Source of the DNA: Methanothrix sp.
GTDB taxonomy: Archaea > Halobacteriota > Methanosarcinia > Methanotrichales > Methanotrichaceae
Length of the DNA stretch: 33,274 nucleotides
NCBI GenBank assembly: GCA_017994055.1
Contig: JAGOLL010000023.1
Coordinates: 1-33,274 of the forward strand
Reading direction: 5' to 3'
The position numbers and the translations under genes are program-made. The notes under the pieces are model-generated. The model did not search any database, was not told the origin of the DNA, and was given only the letters and a program-made list of their open reading frames with translations. The first letter of the stretch is position 1, and every line of letters begins with the position of its first letter. This document shows, in pieces, positions 23,230-31,520 of the stretch.

Positions 23230-23401
23230 ATGACAAATGTGATCAGAACGACCCTTATGCTGGCCGGTCTGACCGGACTATTGCTTTTGTTTGGCGGCTT
23301 TGTGGGTGGAAGAAGCGGCATATTTCTGGCACCCCCCCATAGCAGCCACCATAATACAATTGGCGATATCAAGGGGCAGGGAGTTAGATGTCGAGAGCGG
23401 A
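23230..23401 (+). pseudogene. htpX: htpX membrane metalloprotease remnant with large internal deletion
   Basis: The first 34 codons match the N-terminus of HtpX proteases (LAGLTGLLLLFGGFVGG, then RSGIFLA), including the first membrane segment. At a run of seven C (23332-23338) the sequence jumps, in another frame, to PIAATIIQLAISRGRELDVE, which resembles the block HtpX carries near residue 200 after its zinc site (APIAATLIQLAISRSRE...). The HExxH zinc motif and at least 150 residues are missing. The microhomology LAP on both sides fits a deletion between short repeats. A TATA-like stretch (about 23190-23204) remains upstream. The gene is not functional. The identification is from motif memory, supported by two separate blocks in the right order. 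Confidence 0.75.
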
Positions 23402-23423
23402 ATTATATGCAAGAATCAATTTT

Positions 23424-24701
23424 TTAACCAATATAGATTTGGTCGCCATTTATGGCTTCGCTCATCAGAACTCTGATCTTTCTGATCCGGTTTCTTTCCA
23501 TGCTTTCTATGATGAATTTTGTGCTCATATGCTCGACCGATTCGCCTTGCCTCGGCAATCTGCCCATCAACTCGATCACGAACCCGCCTATGGAGTCATA
23601 GTGCTCTGATTCGATTCTGGTCCCGATTAGCTCGTTGATCTCCTCAATCCTGGTGCTTCCATCGACGAGATATTCACCTTCTCGGATAGTCTCTATCTCT
23701 TGGTTATGCATATCGTACTCGTCTGAGATTTCTCCCACTATTTCCTCGACAAGATCTTCGATGGTGACAATTCCGGCTGTGCCCCCGTATTCATCCAATA
23801 CTATTGCCATATGTGTTCTGCGCTTCTTCATTTCATTGAAAAGTTCTGAAGTATTTGTGAACTCGAATGTGTAATAGGGCTTTTTCACGAATTTTTTTAT
23901 GTCAAATAGCTCTTCGGGATCTCGGTAGACCAGCTCCTTGACATTGAGTATACCTACTATGTTATCGATCCTTTTGCTATAGATGGGATAACGCGAGTAT
24001 TGCTCATTTTTTATTATTTTGATAATCTCGTCGTAGCTGGCGTTCATATCGATCGCAATTATATCCATCCTCTGTATCATCACATCTTTAACCAACTGAT
24101 CCCCGAAGTCAAAGACATTGCAGATCATTTTTTTTTCATGATCTTCGATGACGCCCTCTTCCTCTCCCAGATTCACCATCGACTTAAGCTCCTCCTCTGT
24201 GATAGCGGGCAAGTCAGCATTGCTTTTGTAGCCCAAAAGCCGCATGAAAAGACTCGAAATCTGGGTGAAGACAAATACAATAGGATTCAGAAGGTATGTT
24301 AAAACTAAAATTGGCTTTGCCACGATCAGGGAGACCTTTTCCGACTTCTGCGCAGCTAATGATTTGGGAGTGATCTCTCCGAATATGAGCACCAGAATGG
24401 TAGTTATTCCCGTGGCTATACCCGCCCCTGTGTCTCCGAAATATTCAATCGCCAAAACCGTAGCAATGGACGATGCACCGATGTTCACAATGTTATTGCC
24501 CACGAGGATAGTGCCCAGCAGCTTATTGGGATTTTCCCTCAGCTGGTTTATAACGCTGGCTCCCCTTACCTTCTCCTCCAGCATATGAATAAGTCGAATC
24601 TTGCTGAGCGACATCAATGCAGTCTCAGATGCGGAGAAGAATGCGGACAGACATAGTAGAAAACAGAATAATGCCAGAATTGCAGTTGTGCTTGAATCCA
24701 A
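23424..24701 (-). CDS. CNNM/CorC-type (HCC family) membrane protein with CBS pair
   Basis: This 425-residue protein has a CNNM membrane domain (DUF21; residues 1-175) with SASETALMSLSK, GNNIVNIGASSIA and FGEITPKSLA. Two CBS modules follow (about 190-320; VMIQRMDIIAID, MAIVLDEYGGTAGIVTIEDL), then a CorC_HlyC domain. Relatives act in Mg2+ or Na+ homeostasis or efflux; the older name hemolysin C is misleading. GAGG (24710-24713) lies 8 bases before TTG 24701, preferred over TTG 24707 which is only 2 bases away. The DNA is clearly richer in A/T than its neighbours (many AAT, ATA, AAA codons), which suggests transfer from an AT-rich donor. Its end abuts the htpX remnant. Confidence 0.92.
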   Translation of the reverse strand: MDSSTTAILALFCFLLCLSAFFSASETALMSLSKIRLIHMLEEKVRGASVINQLRENPNKLLGTILVGNNIVNIGASSIATVLAIEYFGDTGAGIATGITTILVLIFGEITPKSLAAQKSEKVSLIVAKPILVLTYLLNPIVFVFTQISSLFMRLLGYKSNADLPAITEEELKSMVNLGEEEGVIEDHEKKMICNVFDFGDQLVKDVMIQRMDIIAIDMNASYDEIIKIIKNEQYSRYPIYSKRIDNIVGILNVKELVYRDPEELFDIKKFVKKPYYTFEFTNTSELFNEMKKRRTHMAIVLDEYGGTAGIVTIEDLVEEIVGEISDEYDMHNQEIETIREGEYLVDGSTRIEEINELIGTRIESEHYDSIGGFVIELMGRLPRQGESVEHMSTKFIIESMERNRIRKIRVLMSEAINGDQIYIG

Positions 24702-24892
24702 AACCAATTCCTCATCGATGGGCCGAAAATTTCGGATATCCCTGATATTCTAACATAAATCAGATTAGCTTCTCGCCATATACCACATAAGCTTTTCCCT
24801 ATATATCTGAAAATCCCGGTCAGGGCCAAGGAGACTCGATAAAGATGATTCATAATTGAAAATCGCAATGGAAGAGCTGAACCGAGATGGTG

Positions 24893-25435
24893 CTAAGCGG
24901 TGGATGCCAGGGCAGACAAGAGGAAGGATGAGCCGATGAGCAGAAATATGACTCCTGCAGCCCGGGACAATAGCTTTCTGTCGATCCTGCTGGAGAGATA
25001 TCTTCCCAGAAATATGGCCATCAGGGAGAGGAAGAAAAGAGCCATCATCACTCCGGCCAGAACCATGTGCGGATCGTACTCCGTGGCGAAGAGAGCGGAA
25101 GCGATCTGGGTCTTGTCTCCCCACTCGGATAGGAAGATCATGGAGAATCCTGAGACGAAGGCGCTCCTGGAGGAGAGGCTCATCGCTGCCTCTTCTTGCT
25201 CCGGCCCATTCTTCAATATCAATAGGCCAAAGAGAATAAAGACCAGACCTGAGAGGGCCTTGACCGCTGTAACCGGCATTAAATCCCCCACATAAGATCC
25301 TAAGAGTATAGCCAGCCCGTCCGTCAAAAGAAAGGCCAGCATTACACCCAATAAAAGCCGGAAATACTCCTTTGTCCGGGTGGAGAGAATCAATATGGAA
25401 AGCTGCGTCTTGTCTCCCATCTCCGCCAGGCCCAC
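24893..25435 (-). CDS. GDT1/TMEM165-family (UPF0016) cation transporter; natural start interrupted
   Basis: This six-helix protein carries both family motifs E-x-G-D-K-T: AEMGDKTQLS near the start and SEWGDKTQIAS in the second half. Relatives exchange Ca2+ or Mn2+ for protons. The frame counted from GTG 25435 gives 180 residues but cuts into helix 1. Upstream in the same frame are the expected residues DGIIIPLLAVG, then TAA (25472-25474), then ATG AAG GTG TCA from 25486, itself preceded by GGAAAGG. The original start was therefore probably ATG 25486 and now has a stop at codon 5. Expression may use GTG 25435 or a nonstandard start after the stop. It follows infB by 15 bases and is likely its last operon gene. 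Confidence 0.82.
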   Translation of the reverse strand: MGLAEMGDKTQLSILILSTRTKEYFRLLLGVMLAFLLTDGLAILLGSYVGDLMPVTAVKALSGLVFILFGLLILKNGPEQEEAAMSLSSRSAFVSGFSMIFLSEWGDKTQIASALFATEYDPHMVLAGVMMALFFLSLMAIFLGRYLSSRIDRKLLSRAAGVIFLLIGSSFLLSALASTA

Positions 25436-25501
25436 GGCGAGTAGGGGAATTATTATGCCATCCAGCTCTATTTATGACACCTTCATCCTTTCCTTCTTCT
25501 T

Positions 25502-27310
25502 TTATCTTCCCCAGAAGGCATCTTTTTTGCGCTTGATCTCCAGGAACTTCTCCAGGACCTCTCGCTCGTCCTCGGCCAGCTTGGGTTTTAGCTCCATCTC
25601 CACAATGCGGGCATGCTTCTCGGGGATATTTACATAAAGGATATCCCCCTCGTGAATCTGACGGCCCACGGTCGGCCCGTCTATGGATATGGCCACCTCC
25701 TGGCCCACAGTTGCCGAGCCCACATTCTCATTGCGGGCCTGGATGCCCTTGACCTCTCCCACATTGGCCCCGTCCTCTCTCATGAGATTGATCTGGGTCC
25801 GGATCACCCCACCGATGATCTGCACTCCCACGATGGCCGGCTTGGACTGGCGGAAGACGCAGTCGGGCAGAAGCCGCACAGAACCGGGGCGGATCACTGC
25901 CTCCAGTCGGGCCTGCTCTATCTTCATCTTCTGCTCTTCCACCCATTGCTCGTAGCTCTCCAGTATGGAATAGATGATGTCGCTGGAGAAAACAGGCACA
26001 TTGGTCTTCTGAATCTCGCTCAGTCCATCGGGAAGGATGGGGACGTTGAAGGCAAGTATGGCCGACAGCAGGGGCTCCTTGATGGCTGCAGCTCTGATCA
26101 CATCCCGGCGGGAGACCGGCCCCACATCAGCATAGTGGATGGCTACCTTCTTAGCCTTCAGCTCGCCCACCATGGCCTCCAGAGAGCCGATGGTGTCGGC
26201 CTTGAGCACCACGCCCTCCGCCTCGGCATCGATGCGTACTGCCTCCAGCTCCGACTTCAGCTCCTTGGACAGTATCTCCGCTTCTTCCGTGCTTGTCACC
26301 ACTCTTATGGTCGAGCCGGCCAGGGCGCTCTCAAGCTTCGGTGCAGCCACCTTGACTCCTGAAGCCGCAGCCACGTGTTTTACCGGCAGGAACCTCTCTT
26401 CGCTTCGAATCTCAGCCAGAGGCTTGGGCTTGAGCAATGCCCGGATCTTGGTGATGATGGGCTCATGGGCTGTCCCCACGATGATGGTCTCCCCTGAGTT
26501 GAACTCGCCGTTGTAAAGGATCACATCCAATGTGGTGCCCAGGCCCTTCTCCTCCTTGACCTCCAGTATGGTTCCCACCCCAGCGCCGGTGGCGGTCAAC
26601 TGCAGGTTGTCTTTGAGAAACCTCTGGGCCAGGCCCACCAGAACCAGAAGAAGATCGGGAACACCCTCTCCGGTGATGGCGCTGATGGGCACGATCCCAA
26701 CCGTCCTGGTAAAGTCAGAGATGCGGTCATATCTGTCGGCATCAAATCCGTTTTTGTAGAGCTCTCCCACCAACTCGTAGATCCTGGTGTCAAGCACCTC
26801 CGCCACCCTCTCGCTCTGGGCCTTAAAGCTCTTGGCGAAGGGCGCATTGATATGGGGATGCCAGCCGCCGATGCGGTCCATCTTATTGGCGGCGACGACA
26901 AAAGGTGTCTTGAAGCGTTTGAGAATGGTGAGGGACTCCAGGGTCTGGGGCTGGAAGCCTTCGTTTACATCCACTATCAGGACAGCCAGATCAGCCAGCG
27001 AGCCGCCACGGCTGCGCATGGAGGTGAAGGCATGATGTCCCGGCGTGTCGATAAATAAGAGCCCCGGTATCTGCATCTCCTTGCCGAAATGCGATCCGCA
27101 GAACTCCTGGATCACATCCAGAGGCACCTCTGTTGCTCCAATGTGCTGGGTGATCAGCCCGGCCTCGCCCTTGGCCACCGCTGTTCCCCTGATCTTGTCC
27201 AGAAGGGAGGTCTTTCCGTGGTCCACGTGCCCCATGACCACTACTATCGGGGTTCTGAGGTTGGATTGCGCTTCCTTGCCCTTGCCGGACTTTTTGGACT
27301 TCTGTTGCAT
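25502..27310 (-). CDS. infB: Translation initiation factor aIF5B (IF2 homologue)
   Basis: aIF5B is the GTPase that promotes subunit joining and initiator tRNA placement. The 602-residue protein has G1 GHVDHGKT (27-34), G3 DTPGH (88-92), G4 NKMD (142-145) and a SAITGEG G5 (SAK-like) motif. Beta-barrel domain II, the alpha/beta/alpha domain III and the C-terminal barrel with helix (VQIIGGVIRTQINLMREDG and onward) follow. The length is typical of archaeal aIF5B without an intein; none is present. The gene lies downstream of ndk in the conserved archaeal order L7Ae-S28e-L24e-Ndk-aIF5B. AGGT directly before the ATG makes the ribosome binding site weak. Confidence 0.98.
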   Translation of the reverse strand: MQQKSKKSGKGKEAQSNLRTPIVVVMGHVDHGKTSLLDKIRGTAVAKGEAGLITQHIGATEVPLDVIQEFCGSHFGKEMQIPGLLFIDTPGHHAFTSMRSRGGSLADLAVLIVDVNEGFQPQTLESLTILKRFKTPFVVAANKMDRIGGWHPHINAPFAKSFKAQSERVAEVLDTRIYELVGELYKNGFDADRYDRISDFTRTVGIVPISAITGEGVPDLLLVLVGLAQRFLKDNLQLTATGAGVGTILEVKEEKGLGTTLDVILYNGEFNSGETIIVGTAHEPIITKIRALLKPKPLAEIRSEERFLPVKHVAAASGVKVAAPKLESALAGSTIRVVTSTEEAEILSKELKSELEAVRIDAEAEGVVLKADTIGSLEAMVGELKAKKVAIHYADVGPVSRRDVIRAAAIKEPLLSAILAFNVPILPDGLSEIQKTNVPVFSSDIIYSILESYEQWVEEQKMKIEQARLEAVIRPGSVRLLPDCVFRQSKPAIVGVQIIGGVIRTQINLMREDGANVGEVKGIQARNENVGSATVGQEVAISIDGPTVGRQIHEGDILYVNIPEKHARIVEMELKPKLAEDEREVLEKFLEIKRKKDAFWGR

Positions 27311-27410
27311 ACCTATCTCTTCTCGGGGATGGTAAGGCCAAAAAATGCTTTTTATTTTTTGAGAATTTAAAGGCTCCTATGGGAGACGGATAGAACTATT
27401 CTATCCGATC

Positions 27411-27860
27411 TCACTCGTAGAGCCAGGCTTCATCGATTCGCTTGTAGTCCACCAACTCGCCAGCCCCGAAGTGCAGGGCGATCTCGCGAGCGGCTGATGC
27501 GGCTGAGTCTGAGCCGTGCACCACATTGCGGCCGGTCTCAATGGCCAGGTCTCCCCTTATGGTGCCAGGTACGGCATCCACCGGATTGGTGGCCCCATTC
27601 ATCTTTCTCATGGCGGCAATGGCACCGCGGCCTTCCACCACCAGGGACACAGACGGGCCGGAGGTGATGAAGTCCACCAGATCCTGGTAGAACTTCTTGC
27701 CTACATGCTCTGCATAGTGAGCCTTGGCTTTCTCGGTCGGCATCACCGCCAGCTTCATGGCCACTATCTTGAAGCCCTTTTCCTCTATGCGCTGCAAAAT
27801 GTTGCCGACAAGGCCGCGCTGCACCCCATCGGGCTTGACCATGATAAAGGTCCTCTCCAC
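27411..27860 (-). CDS. ndk: Nucleoside diphosphate kinase
   Basis: Ndk moves phosphate between nucleoside di- and triphosphates through a phosphohistidine. The protein has ERTFIMVKPDGVQRG at the N-terminus, the RxxxGATNP block (MNGATNPVDAVPGTIRGD) and the active-site histidine in NVVHGSDS. The open frame extends to 27893, but that would overlap the L24e gene. GTG 27860 gives 149 residues and the standard family N-terminus (VERTFIMVKPDG), so it is chosen. It starts 11 bases after the L24e stop in the translation operon. Confidence 0.96.
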   Translation of the reverse strand: MERTFIMVKPDGVQRGLVGNILQRIEEKGFKIVAMKLAVMPTEKAKAHYAEHVGKKFYQDLVDFITSGPSVSLVVEGRGAIAAMRKMNGATNPVDAVPGTIRGDLAIETGRNVVHGSDSAASAAREIALHFGAGELVDYKRIDEAWLYE

Positions 27861-27871
27861 TTCCGCCAGGC

Positions 27872-28042
27872 TTATGCCCCCTTCCTGGCCCACTTGATCC
27901 TTCTGGTCACCCGGCCTAAGGCCACGTTATTCTCGCATTTGGCGGAGCAGAAGTAAAAGACCGTGCCGTCTTTCTTGGCGTAGAGCTTGCCTGTTCCCGG
28001 CTCGATGGTCTTATTGCAGAATGAACACCTTCTATCTTCCAT
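27872..28042 (-). CDS. rpl24e: Ribosomal protein L24e
   Basis: This 56-residue zinc ribosomal protein of the archaeal large subunit was read directly from the bases. It starts [19 protein letters not shown] and has the four zinc cysteines in C-x2-C (residues 6 and 9) and C-x3-C (residues 32 and 36), then a basic end [10 protein letters not shown]. The length is normal for the archaeal form. It lies between S28e (7 bases upstream) and Ndk, as in most archaea. Confidence 0.97.
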   Translation of the reverse strand: MEDRRCSFCNKTIEPGTGKLYAKKDGTVFYFCSAKCENNVALGRVTRRIKWARKGA

Positions 28043-28049
28043 CCTTTCA

Positions 28050-28262
28050 TCACCTGCTGGTAAGCTTCTTGGCTTCTCTGGCGGTCTCCAGCAGCATCAG
28101 GACGTCTCCCATGCGGATGGGCCCCATGCAGTTCCTGGTGATGATGCGCCCCTTGTTGTTGCCTTCCAGGATGCGGCATTTTATCTGCGTCGCCTCTCCA
28201 TGCATGCCGGTGACGCCTATGACCTCGATGACCTCTGCCGGTATGCCGTTATCATCATCCAT
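28050..28262 (-). CDS. rps28e: Ribosomal protein S28e
   Basis: This 70-residue small-subunit protein is complete. It has the S28e signature pieces [20 protein letters not shown] and [19 protein letters not shown], and ends LTSR. It is a single OB-like barrel at the mRNA exit region. It sits 10 bases after L7Ae and before L24e in the operon. Confidence 0.98.
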   Translation of the reverse strand: MDDDNGIPAEVIEVIGVTGMHGEATQIKCRILEGNNKGRIITRNCMGPIRMGDVLMLLETAREAKKLTSR

Positions 28263-28272
28263 CGGATATCAC

Positions 28273-28641
28273 CTACTTCAGAGCTGCTACTTTTGAGACG
28301 ATCTCATCAAGCAGCTCCTTTCCCTTTCCTGGCTCCACTATGGCTGCTGCTGCGCTCTTGACGCCGAGGCCGGCAGCTGCGCCAAGCTCGCTCTGCTTCT
28401 TGACATAGATATAAGGCGTCTTCTTCTCCTCGCAGAGAGCTGGAATATGAGCCACTATCTCGGGGGGGGTAACATCCTCACCCACAATCACCAGCCGGGC
28501 CACGCCGCGTTCTATGGCTTTGGTGGCTTCATTGGTTCCCTTCTTTATCCTTCCCGTATCCCGAGCCAGTTCCAGGGCCTCGAGGGACTTGCTGGCCAGC
28601 TCTGTTGGAACATCAAACCTGACGAATATAGGTCTTGCCAT
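28273..28641 (-). CDS. rpl7ae: Ribosomal protein L7Ae / kink-turn binding protein
   Basis: This 122-residue protein is archaeal L7Ae, which binds kink-turns in 23S rRNA, in C/D and H/ACA guide RNPs and in RNase P. The motifs are [39 protein letters not shown] and the AAAIVEPG end. GGAGAT with five spacer bases precedes the ATG. It is the first gene of the operon that continues through S28e, L24e, Ndk and aIF5B. Confidence 0.98.
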   Translation of the reverse strand: MARPIFVRFDVPTELASKSLEALELARDTGRIKKGTNEATKAIERGVARLVIVGEDVTPPEIVAHIPALCEEKKTPYIYVKKQSELGAAAGLGVKSAAAAIVEPGKGKELLDEIVSKVAALK

Positions 28642-28757
28642 TTTTAATCTCCTTCCGGGCTGCTTCGCCCATCATCATTCATCGCAAAAACGCCTAAAGC
28701 TCCTTAGACGGTTAAGGTTAGATCAGCTTTAGCTCCTTATCTAAAAAGGTTGCGGGC
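28642..28757 (-). promoter_or_regulatory. Promoter region of the L7Ae operon with a direct repeat
   Basis: The gap holds the ribosome binding site GGAGAT just before the L7Ae start. It also holds two direct copies of AGCTCCTTA (28698-28706 and 28731-28739, + strand), 33 bases apart (about three helical turns). Each lies in a larger near-palindromic setting such as CTAAAGCTCCTTAG. They could bind a regulator. No clear TATA box could be fixed. Confidence 0.4.
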
Positions 28758-29618
28758 CTAAGGCCCCAGCAAAGCCTGGAGAGCGCCTTGCAGGCTATCC
28801 CGGCCCAGGGCTCCGGAAACTCCCGCCCCGGAGCTGTCGTCAGAGTAGCTGAGGTTGCTCGCCGAGGCCATGGCCTTCAGCTTCTGTATGGCGCTGGCCT
28901 GCGGTGCCGTTAGCCTGGCATCCAGAATGTATCTCTCCTCGCTGCCGTTAATCGCGCTCAACTCCAGGTAGAACTGATCATAGGCGCCGGAAAGGGGCAT
29001 CCCTGCTCCACCCCTGCCAAGAGCGGCCACCTGCAGATCTGCTCCCCCCTCTCCTGCCAGAGTGAAGCGGCCGGTGGAGAGATCTCCTGAGATCACATCT
29101 ATGACCTGCTGCACCTGTTCCTGCATCCCGAAGAGGACCGGCTTGCCCAGGACGGTAACATAATCAGTTCCCGTTGGTATCATCATGTAGTTCTCATAAG
29201 GAATGACCAGGCTGCTGTAGCCCACCTGGTAGGGCTTGATCCAATGGAATTCCGTCCAACTGTTGTTGAAATAGATGCTGGCCAGCTTTTCAATCCTGGT
29301 CTCATACATCTGGCTGCCGTAGCTGAATCCCATGGATTGGGGCAGAGCTGCTCTGGCTGCGGCAGTTAGATTTGTCGGTGCGCTGAGGTTGACCCAGTAG
29401 GCCATCATCGTATTCTCCGGAGCCATCTCCAGGACATCCTGGAGGCCCTCTAAGTCCCAGTCCACCAGATTGCCTTTTGCTTTGAAGTTCTCTAAAGAGT
29501 AGTTGTCAGCGGCTGAAACCGGGATCTCGCTCTGGTCGATGCCCAAGAGAACGAATCCCGCAAAGGCGGAGAATACCATGATTGCGCCCACAAAGATAGC
29601 AAAAGCCTTCGAATTCAT
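28758..29618 (-). CDS. Membrane-anchored or exported protein of unknown function
   Basis: This 286-residue protein begins with a hydrophobic segment (residues 7-27, IFVGAIMVFSAFAGFVLLGI) that is either a signal peptide or an anchor. The rest faces outward by inference. It has several N-x-S/T sites (for example NLTAAA and NNSWTE) and a glycine-rich, small-residue C-terminus. I recognise no domain. It starts 27 bases after the dihydropteroate-synthase-like gene on the same strand and could be co-transcribed, though no functional link is obvious. AGAGG ends directly at the ATG. Confidence 0.8.
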   Translation of the reverse strand: MNSKAFAIFVGAIMVFSAFAGFVLLGIDQSEIPVSAADNYSLENFKAKGNLVDWDLEGLQDVLEMAPENTMMAYWVNLSAPTNLTAAARAALPQSMGFSYGSQMYETRIEKLASIYFNNSWTEFHWIKPYQVGYSSLVIPYENYMMIPTGTDYVTVLGKPVLFGMQEQVQQVIDVISGDLSTGRFTLAGEGGADLQVAALGRGGAGMPLSGAYDQFYLELSAINGSEERYILDARLTAPQASAIQKLKAMASASNLSYSDDSSGAGVSGALGRDSLQGALQALLGP

Positions 29619-29645
29619 CCTCTGCTATCTCGCGGCATCAATTAT

Positions 29646-31103
29646 TTAACTCTTCTCGGCTGGCCAGATGGGCTCATCCTGGACGTAGTCCCGGCCCAGG
29701 CGAAGGGCCATCTCCGCCTTCTGCAGCTCGCGGCCCAGGTATGCGGCATGGTCCAGTCTGCCCACCAGCCCCAGGTCCACCAGGGTGTTGACCAGGTCGC
29801 GAGCATTCTTGCCGCAGACGCTTACCGGGCCGTTTCTGGCCACGATAAGCCCATGGGAGAGAAATATACGGAAGGGTCCCAGGTCATCCAGGACATAGAC
29901 ATGGCCCGTCTGGGCCTCTTTCACCTCCTGAGGAAGCGGCTCCACCGGCAGGCGTCTCTTCTGCTTGAGGAGCAGCAAATCCAGCCCCAGGTCCTTGGGA
30001 GGGGTTTTGCGTTTGCCGGCGAGCTGCATCATCCTGGATGCCGTGGCCAGCTCTCGAACGCTTCCGTCTGCCTTGGCGCTGTACTCCGGGGTGAAGAGTA
30101 TGGCTGCTCCCAACTCCGCTCCCAAGGCCGCCAGGAGGGCGTTGACCCCCTGAGTATCGGCATCCAATAGCTCGGTTACATTTCCAGCCCCGAAGAATAG
30201 TGGGACCCCGGGATGGCGGCGGCAGAACTGCATGTACCTGTGCAGGGAGGCTGCCAGGCCCTGCAGGGGCGGATCGAGAACCGGATCGGCTATGACTTTA
30301 ACGCCCAGATCCTGGGCGGCATTCACATTCTCCTCCATGCAGGCCTGTCCCGGACCGGGGATGACCGCCGCCGGCACTCCTAGATCAGCCGCCTCCGGCC
30401 CCACCTGGGCCATATTGGCAGCATTGAGGCTGAGAAGCATATCGGCGCCCGCCTTTAGGCCGGCCAGAAGCAGATCCGGGCGGACGGAATCGATGCTCAC
30501 CGGAAGATCGGTGGCCTCTTTGGCCACTGCAAGAGCCGATCTAACCTCTTCCGGCCGGGCGTCCAGGGGCAGGCCCAGGTCGACCATATCCGCGCCCTCC
30601 TCCTGGTAATAGCGAATCCTGCCTGCCAGCTGCTCCGGAGGCAGGCGGGTGGCATCCACCACCTCGGCCAGAACCTTCATCCTAGAGCCTCCACCGATCT
30701 TGATCCGGCCTATATGCATGACGGCCTCCGCCTGGGCCTCCAGGCTCTCTATACCCCGGAAAGCCCTCTCTCTCATCTCCCCCAGCAAAAGCTGGCAGGC
30801 GGGTATGGTTCGGGACAGCGTCAGGTCGCCTTCGTTTAAGAGCGGCAGCACCTCTTCCAGGTCGGCGGCATGCTTGGGGCCTAACCGTATGGGCGTGCCG
30901 AGAGACCTCTCAGCTTCCAGGAAATCTGCAGTTACGGCTCCGGGGATGAGGATGAGATCATAGCCCCGGGGTGCGGCCTGAAGGAGCATCTGTGGGGTGA
31001 CGAAGGCAGCCACATCTGTGTCCGCCACCAGCACATCCGCCTCTCCGGAATAGGCTCGGACCTGATTTTCCGCCAGCCTTCCCGTGACCAGCAGGATCTT
31101 CAT
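29646..31103 (-). CDS. Dihydropteroate-synthase-like protein (probable methanopterin biosynthesis)
   Basis: This 485-residue protein belongs to the archaeal DHPS-like family (cf. MJ0107). The first 140 residues form an alpha/beta domain seen only in this archaeal group. Residues about 140-390 look like the pterin-binding TIM barrel of DHPS: DMVDLGLP, PVSIDSVRPD, LSLNAAN, and PGPG. A C-terminal extension follows (KTPPKDLGLDLLLLKQKRR onward). In methanogens it is thought to join a dihydropterin diphosphate with ribofuranosylaminobenzene phosphate in tetrahydromethanopterin synthesis; that role is family knowledge, not proved here. It lies 22 bases after DUF473. Confidence 0.88.
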   Translation of the reverse strand: MKILLVTGRLAENQVRAYSGEADVLVADTDVAAFVTPQMLLQAAPRGYDLILIPGAVTADFLEAERSLGTPIRLGPKHAADLEEVLPLLNEGDLTLSRTIPACQLLLGEMRERAFRGIESLEAQAEAVMHIGRIKIGGGSRMKVLAEVVDATRLPPEQLAGRIRYYQEEGADMVDLGLPLDARPEEVRSALAVAKEATDLPVSIDSVRPDLLLAGLKAGADMLLSLNAANMAQVGPEAADLGVPAAVIPGPGQACMEENVNAAQDLGVKVIADPVLDPPLQGLAASLHRYMQFCRRHPGVPLFFGAGNVTELLDADTQGVNALLAALGAELGAAILFTPEYSAKADGSVRELATASRMMQLAGKRKTPPKDLGLDLLLLKQKRRLPVEPLPQEVKEAQTGHVYVLDDLGPFRIFLSHGLIVARNGPVSVCGKNARDLVNTLVDLGLVGRLDHAAYLGRELQKAEMALRLGRDYVQDEPIWPAEKS

Positions 31104-31125
31104 GGACGGTTGAGCATATTCCCGC

Positions 31126-31515
31126 TCAGCGAGCGTCGCAGTATCTCACGTCATCCACGTCCAGCATCAGGGGCGTGCCCGGCTCGAAGTTGGTGATCCT
31201 CCTGACCCTTCCCACGCCCATGAGCTGGAGCTGGGCTCTGGCCGCCTGGGCCTCCCTCTCCTCATAATAATCCTGGCTGGATTGAATGGTGCGATGGGTG
31301 ATGATCTGAATGGCCCGCACAGCGACGATCAGGCCGGCAGTTCCCGGCACTATGTCCGGAGCGCTGGCCTCGGTCAGGAATATGCGGTCTCCCGGCTGGA
31401 CTCCCAGAAGGGCGAAGAAGTTATTGGGGCTTCTGATTTCCACCGTCCTCACCTTGGCCGCGGTCAGCTCCTTGATCACGTGCCTGGCCAATCCCGTTAG
31501 CGCAATGTAGATCAT
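31126..31515 (-). CDS. DUF473 family protein
   Basis: This 129-residue protein resembles DUF473, an archaeal, mainly methanogen family of unknown function. Motifs are MIYIALTGLARHVI at the N-terminus, TVEIRSPNNFFALLG and GDRIFLT. The frame is open back to 31524, but ATG 31515 gives the usual family start. GGGTGA, formed over the stop codon of the upstream PAC2 gene, lies about 5 bases before it, so the two are translationally coupled. It may have a PUA-like or beta-barrel fold; this is a guess. Confidence 0.85.
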   Translation of the reverse strand: MIYIALTGLARHVIKELTAAKVRTVEIRSPNNFFALLGVQPGDRIFLTEASAPDIVPGTAGLIVAVRAIQIITHRTIQSSQDYYEEREAQAARAQLQLMGVGRVRRITNFEPGTPLMLDVDDVRYCDAR

Positions 31516-31520
31516 TCTCA

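Noticed and set aside
24614..24868. 84-codon - strand frame upstream of the CNNM/CorC gene
   Set aside because: It overlaps the 5' end of that gene in another frame. Its ATG owes its place to the bases between GAGG and the TTG start, and the protein has no recognisable features.
25613..26362. 249-codon open frame on the + strand
   Set aside because: It is antisense to aIF5B, whose identity is certain; the GC-rich third positions keep the opposite frame open.
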